A stretch of DNA of 64,000 nt, taken from positions 59,290 to 123,289 of the forward strand of contig JAOTOM010002902.1 of the NCBI GenBank assembly GCA_034440615.1, written 5' to 3'. This DNA comes from Ashinkailepas kermadecensis (taxonomy: Eukaryota > Arthropoda > Thecostraca > Neolepadidae). Position 1 is the first letter of the stretch. Each line of letters opens with the position of its first letter. Position numbers and translations under genes: made by a program. Below are positions 20,732 through 32,403 of this stretch, in pieces. The notes under the pieces are model-generated. The model was not told where the DNA came from. It made no database searches and saw nothing but the letters and a program-made list of their open reading frames with translations.

Positions 20732-21166
20732 CCGAGCCCAACGCTTCTGTTTTGCAACATTTTTGCAGCCTATTGGCCGTTATTGCCAATTATTGCCCAG
20801 TCACATAAATCTCTAAATCTCGCGCACGCAACCACTCGCACCTCCGATATGTATGGAACTGTTTAGATACTTCGTCGCATCGCCTGAAAACTAGAAACGC
20901 TTCTGTTCTGCAAGCTCTGGCTTTTTTGCCATCATTGCCAATTATTGCCCAGTCACATAAATCTATAAATCTCGCGCACGCAACCACTCGCACCTCCGAG
21001 ATTTATGGAACTGTTTAGATACTTCGTCGCATCGCCTGAAAACCAGAAACGCTTCTGTTCTGCAAGCTCTGGCTTTTTAGCCATCATTGCCAATTATTGC
21101 CCAGTCACATAAATCTCTAAATCTCGCGCACGCAACCACTCGCACCTCCGAGATTTATGGAATTTC
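20732..21166. repeat. 152-bp tandem repeat, about 2.9 copies
   Basis: GCCCAGTCACATAAATCT recurs at exact 152-bp spacing (20,796, 20,948, 21,100). Each unit includes CGCACGCAACCACTCGCACC and CGCTTCTGTTCTGCAAGCTC. No coding function seen. Confidence 0.9.
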
Positions 21167-21404
21167 ACCGGTGCAGCTGCACCACCTGTTTAAGCCGCTG
21201 CTGCGGGGCATTCAACCTCGCGGTAGGCCGCACCTTCTGTGAAATCCTACACGAGGAAGCCCGTGTGCAGGAGCCGCAATCCTTGGCGCAGTGTGCTTTA
21301 ACTCCCGGCACCGCCAATTGGACCGGCCCTACAGAAAGCAACGTGCAGACGCCATCAACAGCCGAGCTCCCGCCTGCAGTCCCACTCCGGACAGCAGAAG
21401 CACC
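21167..21404. other. GC-rich open segment of unknown nature
   Basis: Open on both strands; neither translation contains a recognisable domain. The minus reading has several Cys/His residues (GVKAHCAKDCGSCTRASSCR) that recall a zinc-binding stretch, but the spacing matches no family with confidence. It precedes repeat C. Confidence 0.3.
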
Positions 21405-22232
21405 ACCACCAGTCCGCACCCGTGACTCAGAGATGCCATCGGAGGCGACCCCGGCCGGCTTCATCAGCGCTGCATCTGCGGACAATATAAGCTATATCTT
21501 ATTCAATTTATGTTCAATTTGCTTTAAAGTACGACTGCATTTGGTTCGCTGTTACGCAACACTTCCATGCATTTCTTGACTATCATGGAAACATCTTATA
21601 CGCGTAGGATTGATTATATTTGGGGTATTCTTCGGTGACTTGTTTTCTCTCATAGACTGAGTTGGCTTTGTGGGTTTCTTTCAGAAGTGTGTAGGAAATG
21701 CTCTTCATTTGGGTCTGCAATACACTGTTTTTGGGTATTGAAGTATTTTCTACCGACATTTATGCATGCCATTGTATGAATCTGTTCCAAACCGAGTGCC
21801 CCGAACGAAATTTGTATCTCCCTCTTTTCCTGCGGAATTTATGCGTCTGTGTAGCAAACATCTCAATACGAGAAATTAACGGAAAATATTGAAGCTTCTG
21901 CATTTGAATACCTTGAACAAAGTTTAAGATCGGGGTCACAACACGCATTGATGGATTGTGGAATTAACTCCTTAGTTCATGCCACATGTGAACGAGGTGT
22001 CCAGGCGGACACACACACACACAGTCACGTAACTTTGATTTGCGGGGACACGTGTGGTATCACATGTTTATGGGGACTTGAGCTTTAAAATTACTTGCAG
22101 TCTGAACTTGAAGAGAATGCAACGTAAAAGTGATGTGAGAGCAAAGCGTGTATCACAAAGAACGTGACCAATTAGTAACTTCTCGATTCAAGAAAAGGAA
22201 GCATCTTATTCTGCCGATTTTATTTTGGGGGG

Positions 22233-22308
22233 TTTATGGGGACATCCCGTCGGCCAGATCAAAGAGCGGTGGGCGGGGTGTGGGCGGGGCTTACCAGGTC
22301 CCCATAAA
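22233..22308. promoter_or_regulatory. GC-box pair within an inverted repeat
   Basis: TTTATGGGGAC (22,233-22,243) and its exact complement GTCCCCATAAA (22,298-22,308) flank GTGGGCGGGGTGTGGGCGGG, two Sp1-type GC boxes. A third TTTATGGGGAC lies at ~22,069. The arrangement is kept in all three repeat C copies. A promoter role is a guess. Confidence 0.35.
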
Positions 22309-23730
22309 TGCTAAACTTCACCTTCACAAATTCAAGGGGGTGTGTCTCCCCATCTTCGCTCTCTGGCTCTGGCGCTGGCCCTGTCCTCAGGTATGTGTGA
22401 CCCACCCACGATCTCAAACAACATTATCTTCGGTAAATTACTTCGTCCACGCTTTCCCAAACATTCATCATTTTGCGGGTAAAATTGATTCATAAAGAAA
22501 ATTTGCTGCTAGTTATACTTCAAAGTGAAATTTTCGAACCTGGTATAAATCTACTCCAAAATGTTCTCTAGGTTGATGATGATGTTGATGAGGTTGATAA
22601 ATCCCTGGAGCGGGAAGTACGCTCAAGCCTTCCTGGAGGGGCGCCATCTTTCCATGCAGATTGGATGTATGCCTTCAGTGCTCCTCCACACCTTGCATCC
22701 GCCTTTCATTTTCAAGATATTTTGGGATATTACCTCGTGTTCTGGTAGCAACAGTCCGCGTAAACCACATACCTTATATTATTTTTACCGTAGGTTATTC
22801 CAAAACCCGATTGGTTTGATGCCAGGGAAACGCAAGCTGATTGGTACATTGGTCGAGATAGGATACCCCATTGAGGAATGCGTTGGTCTCTTTGCAGTGA
22901 TAAATTATTCGTGAAATAGGGTGGAATATGCCACTTTCTGAACATTCAATCCACATCCTTCTCCAAGAAGTATCGGCATCCTGCTCCTTGATTAATGCTT
23001 ATCAAGTCTTCATGTTTCCTTTCTAACAGTATCTCGTTTCTAAATAGCATGTGCATGCTCTCGATGAGGAATGGTGATACATGAATATTTTCCAATGCAA
23101 TTTCAGGTAAAGGGATGGCCTATGATGTGATATGACACACAATATCAGTTTATAGCATAGTTATTATTCTCCCTATCCTGAATATAGTTCTTCTCAAATT
23201 ATGAATCTCAAAACAAATGATATAGGTCAAATCATAAGTACCTATACTATTGGCTCAAATTTTAGTCTGAAAGACATCAAAAGCATTTTTAAATGACACT
23301 AATTTCATGGCAATTTTCTACATCCTGCTGGGCTCGTTTCGGCATCTCACACCTAACGAAAAACCATTATCTTAACTCTGTCTCTTTGCCCTCTGGATTC
23401 GTTTGGCCCAAGACCAGGTGTACCATGTATACAGCAATAAAACATGTACAAACATTTTATTGAAGATGATTTTGTAAAATATATCTGGGTTTTGATTATC
23501 CAGCTGATGTGTCGGAAATTTCAACGTAATTTCGCTACATTTGTATTAATTATATTTCTTGTGACTGTGTGCACATGCTTCCTTTCCCCACTATCACCCA
23601 AAACCATGCAATTTTTTATATAACAAGCTATTCTGCTTTTGGTTTGTCGGGTGATTAGCGAGGGTCGCGCAGTGCGTTGAAGTGCATGAAATGCAATGTC
23701 TGAAAGTGCATTTTGGAGGAAGGCACCAAT

Positions 23731-23844
23731 ATGTCCTCTGCAAAGTTATCGAGGAAAAAGGTCAGGTGTGGCTACCCGAACTGCGCCTTTAATGGCATGT
23801 GCTACACTCTTGCGCGTCACCAGAGAGCAGTAGGTAGACCGTGA
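23731..23844 (+). CDS. Small ORF with Cys/His finger-like pattern (repeat C copy 1)
   Basis: A 37-residue ATG ORF: MSSAKLSRKKV followed by C-x4-C, then Cys, LARHQR and a stop. The Cys/His layout (CGYPNC...CYTLARH) resembles a partial zinc finger. The copy at 39,076 is intact too, with one Asn-to-Lys change. It may be the first exon of a transposase or only chance. Confidence 0.3.
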   Translation: MSSAKLSRKKVRCGYPNCAFNGMCYTLARHQRAVGRP

Positions 23845-24653
23845 AATGCCTGGCCGCATACTGGACACCGGCTTCGAGCTTAATGGAAGATATTCAAGCT
23901 TGGCACCATCCTGAGGTGAGACCAGGTTCCAGGGCCACAGGTTCTAAATGGCAATTTCGCTAAGTATGTTGGAATGCTATGCACTATGCAGTAAGTAATG
24001 CCCATTCACCTCCAGGCAAAAGGAAGTGTCCCAGCCTGTAAAAGAAACCTTGTCCTTGGCTAATTGTAATCTGATGAGCAAACGAAGCATATTGGGTAAA
24101 TTTGCAGCTTAGGGTACTTTCTGATTTCTTGGAATTTCTTTTTCTAATGCAATGCTTATGAATGTGCTGAGCATGATATGACTACATACTTCCTCTGCAG
24201 ATGCATACTTTTCAATTGGGAGGTAAAATAATACCCCAAAAAAGGGACTTGGAGTTGGGTGATATAGCATCAAAAGTAATGTTCAAAATCAAGAAGAAGC
24301 GATGTAACATAACCTAACCTAACATAGCCTAACCGTCCATGCAAGATAGCAAATAGTTGTATGGACAATTTCTGAATGGCTTTTTTTCTTTAGAAATTTC
24401 AAATGAAAAACCTATCCCAGCCTAACCTAACCTAAGCTAGCCTGAAGTGATTTTGAAGAAAAGAAACCACAACATATCAACGCCGATGCTTTTTATGGCA
24501 CTTTATGGGAGATGCATGGCGCGGTGACTCCATCCATAGACATCCATTAGAAGCGATGCGACGCGTTTAATAGCTCGCATTTCACGTGACTCACAAGTGG
24601 CGGCGTCTCGGCGTCTCGGCGTCTCGGACGTCGGACAGCACGGCTGCTGCTGC

Positions 24654-24684
24654 GGCGTGTGCGGCACCTGTTGCCGCACACGCC
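24654..24684. other. GC-rich hairpin at duplication boundary
   Basis: GGCGTGTGCGGCA (24,654-24,666) and TGCCGCACACGCC (24,672-24,684) pair perfectly over a 5-nt loop. The repeat C duplication at 40,020 ends right after this loop. Confidence 0.8.
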
Positions 24685-24790
24685 GCTGCTGCTCCTGCCG
24701 CTGCTGCTGCCGTGCACACGGTTCCTCCTGTTGCTGTAGCTGCTGCTGCTGCTGCTGCTGCTGCTTGTGCCCTGAATGCTGCTGCTGATG
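24685..24790. repeat. CTG/CAG-rich trinucleotide tract
   Basis: GCTGCTGCTCCTGCCGCTGC... with a run of eight CTG units near 24,740. The minus strand reads poly-Gln. No splice sites or gene context were found, so it is listed as a repeat rather than a polyQ protein. Confidence 0.8.
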
Positions 24791-25870
24791 AGTGGAGATG
24801 AGTGGAGGCGTCACACTGTAGGGTTCAGTGGAGTGAGGTTAACACGGGGAGGGCAGGTGAGGGGAGGCGTCACACTGTAGAGCTTGGTGGAATGAGGCGG
24901 CCCACTCAGAATTCGTCCGCTCACAAATCTCGTCCAGTGACCATGCGGTGCACGAGGCCGGTTTGGGTGCATAACACGACACCACGGCACCGCAGCCCAC
25001 CAATGTGGCCCGACAGGTACTCTGGCCGTCACAGCTGTGGCTGGACAGCACGCGCACGCTTCGCCGACTTCCCGCCACGTTTCAGGGAACTGTCATCTGT
25101 GTCCGGGCAGAGCGGCGTTCAATAGCCTCGGAGGCCACCGATGGGCAGCAGCTGACTGCCACTGTGTGTTGCAGTCGATACATGGATGCGTGTTCGTGTG
25201 CGGCAGGCCGGGCCGAGTCCGCTGTTTCCTGCACTGACCAGTGATCATCGTTGTCGAACAGTGCGCAACAAAGCGGACAAGATGATTGGATTACAGGGAG
25301 GTGGTACATGATATCGCTACTTAGCAGTAACTGTGATAATTTTTCACTTTCACACTGATCCAAATGCAGCATGACCTCTAATTTGATAGCAGCATATACT
25401 GAAGGCATGTCAATTATCACAAAGCGAATGAATTGCACCAGGGGAACACTCCATGAAACTTTGGATTAATGCTGGCATATTTTGCATTATGAATGAAAAA
25501 AACGATACTGGAAATAAAAAGCAAACGAAAAAAGCAAATATCAATATACACTATAGAAACATCACCATCAATACTGTCTGAGAAGGAAACGAAGTTATAT
25601 AATACAAATTATCTGCATAGTAATCGAAGAAGTGGACTGAAATGTTGGCAAAGCGGGGCTGATAAACAAAGTAAAAATACCACATAATATATCGTAGACG
25701 ATGACGAAAACGTACCGATGCAAACAAACATAGTCCGAGTGGCTTCAGTGCACTTCTTCCCAACCATTGACAATGAAGTAGAATACAAATATACACTTTA
25801 GCAAGAACCCTCTCGATTACACCAAATAATCAACTTGTGTGGTTCGTTGGTTATTAGGGTTTTAGGGCGC
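24791..25870. other. No recognisable gene
   Basis: Two related ~60-bp stretches (GGAGGCGTCACACTGTAG at 24,806 and 24,864) form a short direct repeat. The minus frame 25,082-25,438 and plus frame 25,493-25,687 have no recognisable domain. The right part is AT-rich. Confidence 0.4.
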
Positions 25871-25949
25871 ATCATCTGCATTGGATAACCTTGTGTGCAA
25901 ATATGCAGCAGCAGAAAGTGATGTAAGCACCATTGAAGACCGAGTAGAA

Positions 25950-26200
25950 ACAAAACAAAACCATATCACCAGGATAGTGATAGTGATAGCAGCAAGGAGA
26001 AAGTGCTAGTCGTAGGAGACTCTCGTGTGCGGCATTTCGATAGGGTATTCTGTAAAGGTCGGAGAGGTAGGAGGTGCATCACCAGGCCTGGTGCCAAGGT
26101 TAGAGACCTGGTCCAAGTAGTCGCACAGGCCACCAGTGAAAACCAGTTTAGTACAGTTATAGTGCAGGTAGGAGTGAACAACATAGGTCCGCACCCGCAC
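25950..26200 (+). mobile_element. LINE ORF1 fragment with SGNH-esterase-like block
   Basis: The frame reads DSDSDSSKEKVLVVGDSRVR, then RPGAKVRDLVQVV and STVIVQVGVNN. GDSR followed by a PGA...D block and a VQVGVNN strand matches the start of the SGNH/GDSL hydrolase fold found in ORF1 of CR1/L2-type LINEs. Only block I and the GxND-like strand are present, so it is partial and non-functional. Element boundaries are not visible. Confidence 0.55.
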
Positions 26201-26215
26201 CCGTGAGGCGGTCAC

Positions 26216-27000
26216 TGTGATGGCTGTGAGGTTGCCGATGCCGCGGCTGTTAGGCCGCCACTGCCGCGGCTAAACTGATCGGCAATGGTGTGAAATGTTA
26301 TCTTAGTTATGCCCAATTTTGCTTTGTCTAGAAAATTATTTTTGATAGGACGCTTTTTAGAAGTGCACCACTGAAATTCATATAGATCAGGATTCCATCC
26401 ATATCAGCGTATTTTCACGTTTCTTCCGCAAAATATATCAAGCTGAAAAATGTGCTGAAGAACATATTAAAGGAAATGGCTTATGCCTACTAGTTCTGTT
26501 ACTACCGTCCAAGTGTAGAAGTACTGTACCTATTAGTAATTAATAATTGCTCGTTGTTTTGTATGTGATGTAAGATGACAGCTAATGGGAATTATAAGTA
26601 TTCATCTGGAAAATAACTGTAATCTATTCTATACATGGTAGAAGATTGCGATTAATTGATGTTCGATTGCCGAAGATCGCTTGGGATTTTTCACCTTTAT
26701 GTGCCGAACTCCGGATTGTGTTATTCTTCGCTATCTTCGAGGGAATTTTGTTCATCCTCCACTGTCTCCGAACGACTTTGCTCTCCGAGCGACATTCAGG
26801 AGTTCCTTTGGGAAGGGCGACACTCCTTTTGTTGCGCAAAAATTTACCCAGGGCGCCAAGCGACACCTTTTTCTGATGAAACAATCGAAGAAAAAGCATG
26901 GAAGGCCGTCAGATCTGAAAAAAAAATCATGAAAATCATATTTCTTAAATTTCATGTTATCCAGTCCCGAAGGACAACCGCCCCTTTCACCACCCAACCC
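26216..27000. other. No recognisable feature
   Basis: Overlapping open frames on both strands around 26,620-27,087 have no recognisable domains. The rest is AT-rich. Confidence 0.4.
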
Positions 27001-27049
27001 TATCCCCTGTCCATTGGACCCATACCTGATTGGCGACCAATTTCCCAGA

Positions 27050-27449
27050 ATTGTATCTCGTCGGCGACCACCGAAAGGCTTTTTTGAGCCCTGGGGTTGA
27101 GTTTCAGCCCAGAGGCGGCTAGCTTGCTAGCCACATCCATCAGGCGTGCCTGCAAGGTTGCCGGCGACCGGGATACAGCCACATGGTCGTCAGCGAACGC
27201 GAGGGCATTGAATCCACACGCCGAGGGGTCGGCCACCGTACTCTGCAGGGCCTCTTCGACCACCGCATTGAACAGGGTGGCCAGGGTATGGGAAGGGCAG
27301 TAACTGATCGGATCGGGGGCGTCTCTACCACTCGAGAGCCAAGGATTGACGTTTAGACTTGTGCCGGGCAAAGAGTACCTGGGAAGGCTGGCAACCTGCC
27401 CAGGCCCAAAACCCCGTCCCGTTGGCCATCGTCGCGTCGCTCGGACCAA
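27050..27449 (-). mobile_element. R2-type LINE RT fragment (diverged family)
   Basis: The minus frame holds TLFNAVVEEALQ, NALAFADDHVAVSRSPATLQ (catalytic Asp-Asp kept), and KLAASGLKLNPRAQKSLSV. The RGVRQGDP motif upstream is garbled (SSGRDAPDPIS), implying frameshifts. It is more divergent than the other copies and so a separate family. Confidence 0.75.
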
Positions 27450-27589
27450 AGAGCGAACTTCAAGGTCTCGGACTGTGCGACGGTGTTACCAGTGCTTACC
27501 ACGCGGAAGTGGGACTAGGGACGTGTGGCGAGCTCGTGCTTTTAACGGCATCCGCTCACCACTTAAAGCACCACAAAACCACTTAAAGT

Positions 27590-27855
27590 ACCTTTTTTTC
27601 TTTCTTTTTAAAATGGTCACATCTCTTACGAGATGTGACCCCTTTACTGGCGAAACCTTTTTTGTTTTATTTTATTTCACATGAACATACATGAGGACAA
27701 TGTTACATACATGACACGCGATATTACATATATACACTGCCGATGGTGCTGATATTCGTCCCTATTTGTATCCCGCGGGGACTAGAGCGGACTTCGCCCT
27801 CTGTGTCCCGCAACCTCGGCTTTTCAGAGTCATTCGTGGACCCAGCTGGTGAAGA
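27590..27855 (-). mobile_element. R2-type LINE 3' UTR with terminal hairpin
   Basis: Downstream (minus) of the R2 ORF. It shares ATTTGTATCCCGCG..GGACTAG and the ACATACATG block with 53,085-53,225, so it is the family's 3' UTR. It ends in a perfect hairpin: GGTCACATCTC (27,615-27,625), a TTAC loop and GAGATGTGACC (27,630-27,640). An A-rich run (minus strand) follows, like the R2 3' end at 32,449. Confidence 0.65.
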
Positions 27856-29748
27856 TCACCTGCGTATAAGTGTGGATCGATCGAAAAGTTTCCACAGCCA
27901 ATAGGTTAATTCAACTGTTCGGACTGTCAGGATTTTCAGATCACTTTGGTTGAGACCTAGTGATTTGAGTTTTTCCGCAGAACGTGCTGACCATCCATCA
28001 CACTCAACTGGCGTGATGGATGATGCTGAGAAGGTGGTATTTCTCTTGTCTAGTTGGGCTCGGGCAGTTAGGTAGTCTTCGATCTCTCGCGTGTTGTAAT
28101 ACGCGGCTTTCCGTTCGTGAGCTTCATTTATATTGGCATTGTCAGCAACGATTTGGGCATCCAGCACAATCATATCATTTCCCTTGACGGCTACTATGTC
28201 GGGTTTTAGGATCCCAGCAGGAGTTGGGATTCGCGGCTCCTCCTCGACGGTGACACCTCGGTTCCCTAATCGACCGGTCACGTAGTGGGACATTTTGTTG
28301 TGCCGAGCTATTCTTCCTGACGCAGTTCGGTGGCACTTTTGTGAGATGTGTCCGAGTGATTCCGGTTGCCTGAAGGTATCACTTGGTCCCAGCGTCGGCA
28401 GCATGTCATTTCCCAGCTTGTAGCGGGCTGTGGTATCGAAACGTCTTTTTCGCCTTCCCCAGCGCTAGGAATGTTGGGGATAAGCATTTTGCCACGTTTG
28501 GTGAGAGCCGTATCGGAGCCAGTATGTTCGCTATCGTATAGTCTTTTTGTAACATTCTCAGCGTGCGGGCCACAATGATCAAGTCATCCGCGAATCCTAG
28601 GACTGACGGGATGTCGTCCTCAGGGCCCATTTGCACCGCCTGGATCGCTTCGGCTAGCACCGCATTGAAGATGTACGGTGATAGCGGATCCCCTTGCCTG
28701 ACACCTCTTTTCACTTGTATCTGGTCTCTTTCCGGATTTCGGTCGTCGAATCCCTATAGTCATAGTAGTGTTTCAGACTTTTTCGGGCACGCCCACACGT
28801 TTCATTGCTCGATGGATGGAGCTATGTACCACCGAATCGAATGCTTTGACCAAGTCGATTGTGGCTAGTGCCAGCGGTTTCTTCCTCGCATTGGACTCCC
28901 ATATGGCCGAGTCGAGGATCGCAATGTTTTCTGCACAACTGTCCGCTTTTAGGAAGGCTCGTTGCAGACTGTCGAGCGGCCTATAGATGCCACATTGCGT
29001 TGCTATGATACGGCAGAAGGATCTTAGCACAATTGATGTGACCGATATTGGTCGGTATTGAGCCGGTGACGTTGGCTTCGCCACTTTCGGTATCAGCGTC
29101 GTTCTAGAGTGTCAACGATATAGGTATGTGCTCTACTAAGAGCCACAGATTATAGAGCTTTTGTAATAGCACCGTGGGCATCGATCTTAGGAGTCGGACC
29201 GTAATCCGGTCTGGTCCTTGTGCACTTTCGAGTTTGGTGTCCTTCTTGGCCCTTTGGATGTCGTTTGCCGTAATTGGGCCGCCAATTCTGCTGTCCGGTT
29301 CTTTCTGGTCGGTTATGGGGCGCGAGTCATGTTCGGTAGTCACACTAAATAGTGTGGCCCAATATTCCTCTTGCTGTTGCAAGGACATGGGACTTTGCTG
29401 GTCACGGTCAATACTCCAGTCGCGCGATAGTACTAAGGCCGCCCCCCCCTTTTCCGGTTTTTCGTGAATAGCCTCTGCATACGGGCATACTGGTTCTTAC
29501 GAGAGTTCTCTCTCTGTTTGCCATTGGTGGTCTGGTTTTCTTTGGTCCTGCGCCATCTGTTGGCTGTACGGCGGGTAATCCTTGCCTCAATGCTTGTTGC
29601 ATGTTGGTCCAGCAAACGTTTTATTTCATCGGTGTCTGGGTACGAACTTATTGCTTTGTCCAAGATATCCTCGCCCCACTTCGAGTGTTCTCCTTGTATC
29701 GGGGGGGGGAGATTACGGAGCATCTCGATAATGGGGCTGTTCGGATTC
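27856..29748 (-). mobile_element. R2-type LINE, longest copy (pre-RT to C-terminus, internally deleted)
   Basis: Minus-strand order: SRKNQYARMQRLFTKNRKRG (pre-RT), GPITANDIQRAKKDTKLESA, YRPISVTSIVLRSFCRI, LQRAFLKADSCAENI, ATIDLVKAFDSV (motif A), RGVRQGDPLSPYIFN and GFADDLIIVA (motif C). The thumb then jumps near 28,405 to QPESLGHISQKC (CCHC missing its first Cys pair). RHNKMSHYVTGRLGNRG, KPDIVAVKGN...VLDAQIVADN (RLE) and WLWKLFDRST follow. Several frameshifts lie between the blocks (e.g. 28,740 and 29,100). The last ~180 codons are a single open frame. It is 5'-truncated at repeat D. Inactive. Confidence 0.9.
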
Positions 29749-30136
29749 ACGGGTGATAGTCGGCACCGCTCCTGAAGGCGACATGATGTCCATCAGCATG
29801 TGCGGCTGGCCGCGCGTGCGTGACGTCAATGTCGGCGTCGTTGTCGGTGTCGGTGTCGGTGTCGGTGTCTGTGTCTGTGTCTGTGTCTGTGTCTGTGTCT
29901 GTGTCTGTGTCTGTGTCTGTGTCTGTGTCTGTGTCTGTGTCTGTGTCTGTGTCGGTGTCGGTGTCGGTGTCGGTGTCTGTGTCTGTGTCGGCAGCGGGTG
30001 CCGCGTCGGTGTCGGTGTCGGTGTCGGTGTCTGTGTCTGTGTCTGTGTCTGTGTCTGTCTGTGTCTGTCTGTGTCTGTGTCGGTGTCTGTGTCTGTGTCT
30101 GTGTCGGTGTCTGTGTCTGTGTCTGTGTCTGTGTCT

Positions 30137-30180
<44 letters not shown>

Positions 30181-30721
30181 AGCGCGTGCCGCGGTAGCGC
30201 GTGCCGCGACAGCGGGTGCCGCGGGGACTAGCGTGGCACAGGTAGCACGACGTGGCGGCGGCACTCACAGGTGATGGTTGGCACTCATAGGTGATGAGCG
30301 GCACTCATAGGTGATGAGCGGCACTCATAGGCGATGAGCGGCACTCATAGGTGATGAGCGGCACTCACAGGTGATGGTCGGCACCGCTCCTGAAGGCGAC
30401 ATCATGCCCATCAGCATGTGCGGCTGGCCGCGCGTGCGTGAGGTCGGCGTCGTTGTCGGTGTCGGTGTCGGTGTCTGTGTCGGTGTCGGTGTGTGGTGTG
30501 AGTGTCGGCAGCGGGTGCCGCGGCCGCGGCTGGCACAGCGTCGCCGCCCGACATCCGGCTTCCGTGGCGGGCAGGCCGCGCAGCACAGATGGCGGCCGCC
30601 GGTTGGTCAGGGCGGGCGCCATCTTCCGTCCGGCTGGCGGTGCGCCGTCCTGCGGGCGGCAGCAGAACAGTCAGCTCACGGTGCGGCGGCCAGCCCGACC
30701 CACCCGATGTGCGGCGGCCAT
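29749..30721. repeat. Repeat family D, copy 3, with hexamer microsatellite
   Basis: Core CACCGCTCCTGAAGGCGACA and CATGTGCGGCTGGCCGCGCG, then a 350-bp (GTCGGT/GTCTGT)n tract at ~29,840-30,180. Next are three GCGTGCCGCG-type subrepeats, six 20-bp GTGATGAGCGGCACTCATAG units (~30,265-30,380), a second core, and GCCGTCCTGCGGGCGGCAGC. It ends GCGGCGGCCATCACATCATT joined to repeat B. Long Thr-Asp or Val-Ser/Val-Gly frames on both strands are artefacts. Confidence 0.85.
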
Positions 30722-31676
30722 CACATCATTTATATAAATATACATACATACACATATACTAACGTGCACATACATAAACATGCGTATGCATCCATACAAA
30801 TTTACACATACACATGCACACACCTGTATTTACCTGAAATTCAGCATATAGCTACACAAGCATCTTCACATATGCATATACTTGCTGATCGAGCTTTACT
30901 CACATATACTTATATTGACCACGTACATATAATAATTCCTTTGCTTTTTTGCAATGTGCAATTGGTGAAGGTCAATTTTTGCTTCCCAATTAGTTTGCGA
31001 TATATAAGTTAATGAAATAAGCTCTGATGACTTTTTTTAATATCTTTCTTCTTAATAGGTACATGATTACAGGAATGAAATTTTGAACCAAGAATACTAT
31101 TCCAGGTTCTTGGTGCTATAAACGATGTGGAATGAAGTCTTATAAGATTTCGATGAAAAAGGTACATGGAACAGGTACAAAAGGTACATGGATCAACATG
31201 CCTTAAATTACTTGGTGATGAGGATTGGAACATCTTCATTATAGTGACTGGTAGTGTTTGATCCAAAAACCTGTGAAGTAGTAATATGTTCTGTTCCTAT
31301 ACAATATCAGGGAACTTCAAAATGATATATTTGACAAATAATTCATTTGTAAGGTATGTATAGTGCTGATTGTATATAATTCTTCATGCTCTTTTTTGTA
31401 TTTTAACAATTCTGTCTCATTGTGTTGGGAAATTGTTTACCCATATTAATGCACAATCATTTAAATAGGGAAGAATCGAAGTATTATACAAATATTTCAA
31501 TTCACGACTTGTGATAAAGTATTTTGCCCTTCCCATTATTCATAGATTTCTGCTTGTATTTTGCAACAACATATGCTATGTGATACTTCCATGTTAATTT
31601 GTCATCAATTATTTCACCAAGATATGTGAATGGCTCTTTCCTGGGAACTTTCTGACAATTTATGGTTATCTATAAG
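30722..31676. repeat. Repeat family B, copy 3 (uninterrupted)
   Basis: Complete reference copy lacking the SINE. Starts TTATATAAATATACATACAT and ends TTATGGTTATCTATAAG. AT-rich, with no coding potential beyond chance ORFs. Confidence 0.85.
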
Positions 31677-32060
31677 TCTTGCCAGGAGATGGGACTTTGG
31701 TTGTCCGGGTCTAAGTTCCAGTCGCCAGACAATACTGAGGCCGCCCCCTTTTTGCGATTCTTTTTAAATAACCTCTGCATGCATGCATACTGTTTCTTTC
31801 TAGAGTTCGCACTCTTGTTGCCATCGGTGGTCCGGTTATCTTTAGTCCTTCGCCGTCTGTTAGCCGTGCGGCGCGTGATCCTTGCCTCGATACTTATAGC
31901 ATGTTGGTCCAACAACGTTTTGTTTCATCGATATCTGGGTACGATCTTATAGCTTTATCCAAGGTATCCTCCCCCCACTTGGAGTGTTCTCCTTGCCTCA
32001 CGGGGAGGTTACGGAGCATCTCGATAATCGGGGTGTTAGGATTCTCGGTGGTCTCACTTG
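31677..32060 (-). mobile_element. R2-type LINE pre-RT fragment, copy 2 (extended)
   Basis: The same fragment as 20,497-20,675, but continuing upstream (minus) through RRTANRRRRTKDNRTTDGNK, ISIEARI and on to a region matching 29,600-29,740 (SKWGEDTLDKAI-like after a frameshift). It shows the original sequence that the other two B-linked copies have lost. Confidence 0.75.
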
Positions 32061-32164
32061 TGGTGTGGGGGCTCTTCCCGTGACCTTCTCACTTCGGGCT
32101 GTGGTTGGGCTGTATCATCCCCTCCGCCAGCACTCATCTCTTCCTCCAGTCGTTGCAGTCGCTC

Positions 32165-32321
32165 CCTGACTGCTATATATTTAGCCTGTTTGCGATGGCA
32201 CTTAATCGCTTGGAGCGTTTTGTCCGGAAAGTTGATGTATACAAGTCCCTCCGCCAGTGTCCGTTTAAGATATACTTGGCCGCACGTGATCGGTCCTTGG
32301 CATATAGCCCCTGGATCCTCG
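32165..32321 (-). mobile_element. R2-type LINE pre-RT fragment fused to 28S sequence
   Basis: The minus frame ARIQGLYAKDRSRAAKYILN matches the R2 pre-RT block also seen at 36,371-36,751 (QCAKTILNGHWK). It follows 28S rRNA sequence directly, in the same frame, at 32,321/32,322. Confidence 0.65.
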
Positions 32322-32337
32322 CTTTCCCCGCTGACGA

Positions 32338-32389
<52 letters not shown>

Positions 32390-32403
32390 TGGGAATCTCG
32401 TTG

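Larger units (their letters stand above)
21405..24673. repeat. Repeat C, copy 1 (3.27 kb)
   Basis: Almost identical to 36,752-40,020, and in part to 34,093-34,972. Landmarks: CTGCATCTGCGGACAATATA, a CA run at ~22,011, two GGGCGGGG boxes (~22,270-22,290) between TTTATGGGGAC and its complement, two shared open frames (22,148-22,495 and 22,561-22,914) with no recognisable domain, and TAACCTAACC-like motifs near 24,309 and 24,420. Copies 1 and 3 differ by only scattered substitutions, so the duplication is recent. Nature unknown. Confidence 0.85.

Noticed and set aside
24309..24442. Telomeric TTAGG repeat
   Set aside because: Only a few imperfect TAACC units at two places inside repeat C; no array. 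It is weakly consistent with arthropod origin and nothing more.
24503..24814. Poly-Gln protein on the minus strand
   Set aside because: It rests on a CAG-rich tract next to a hairpin, with no domain, no splice context and an out-of-phase partner copy that is truncated.
29713..30304. Thr-Asp and Val-Ser repeat ORFs
   Set aside because: Translations of the (GTCGGT/GTCTGT)n hexamer tract in alternate frames.
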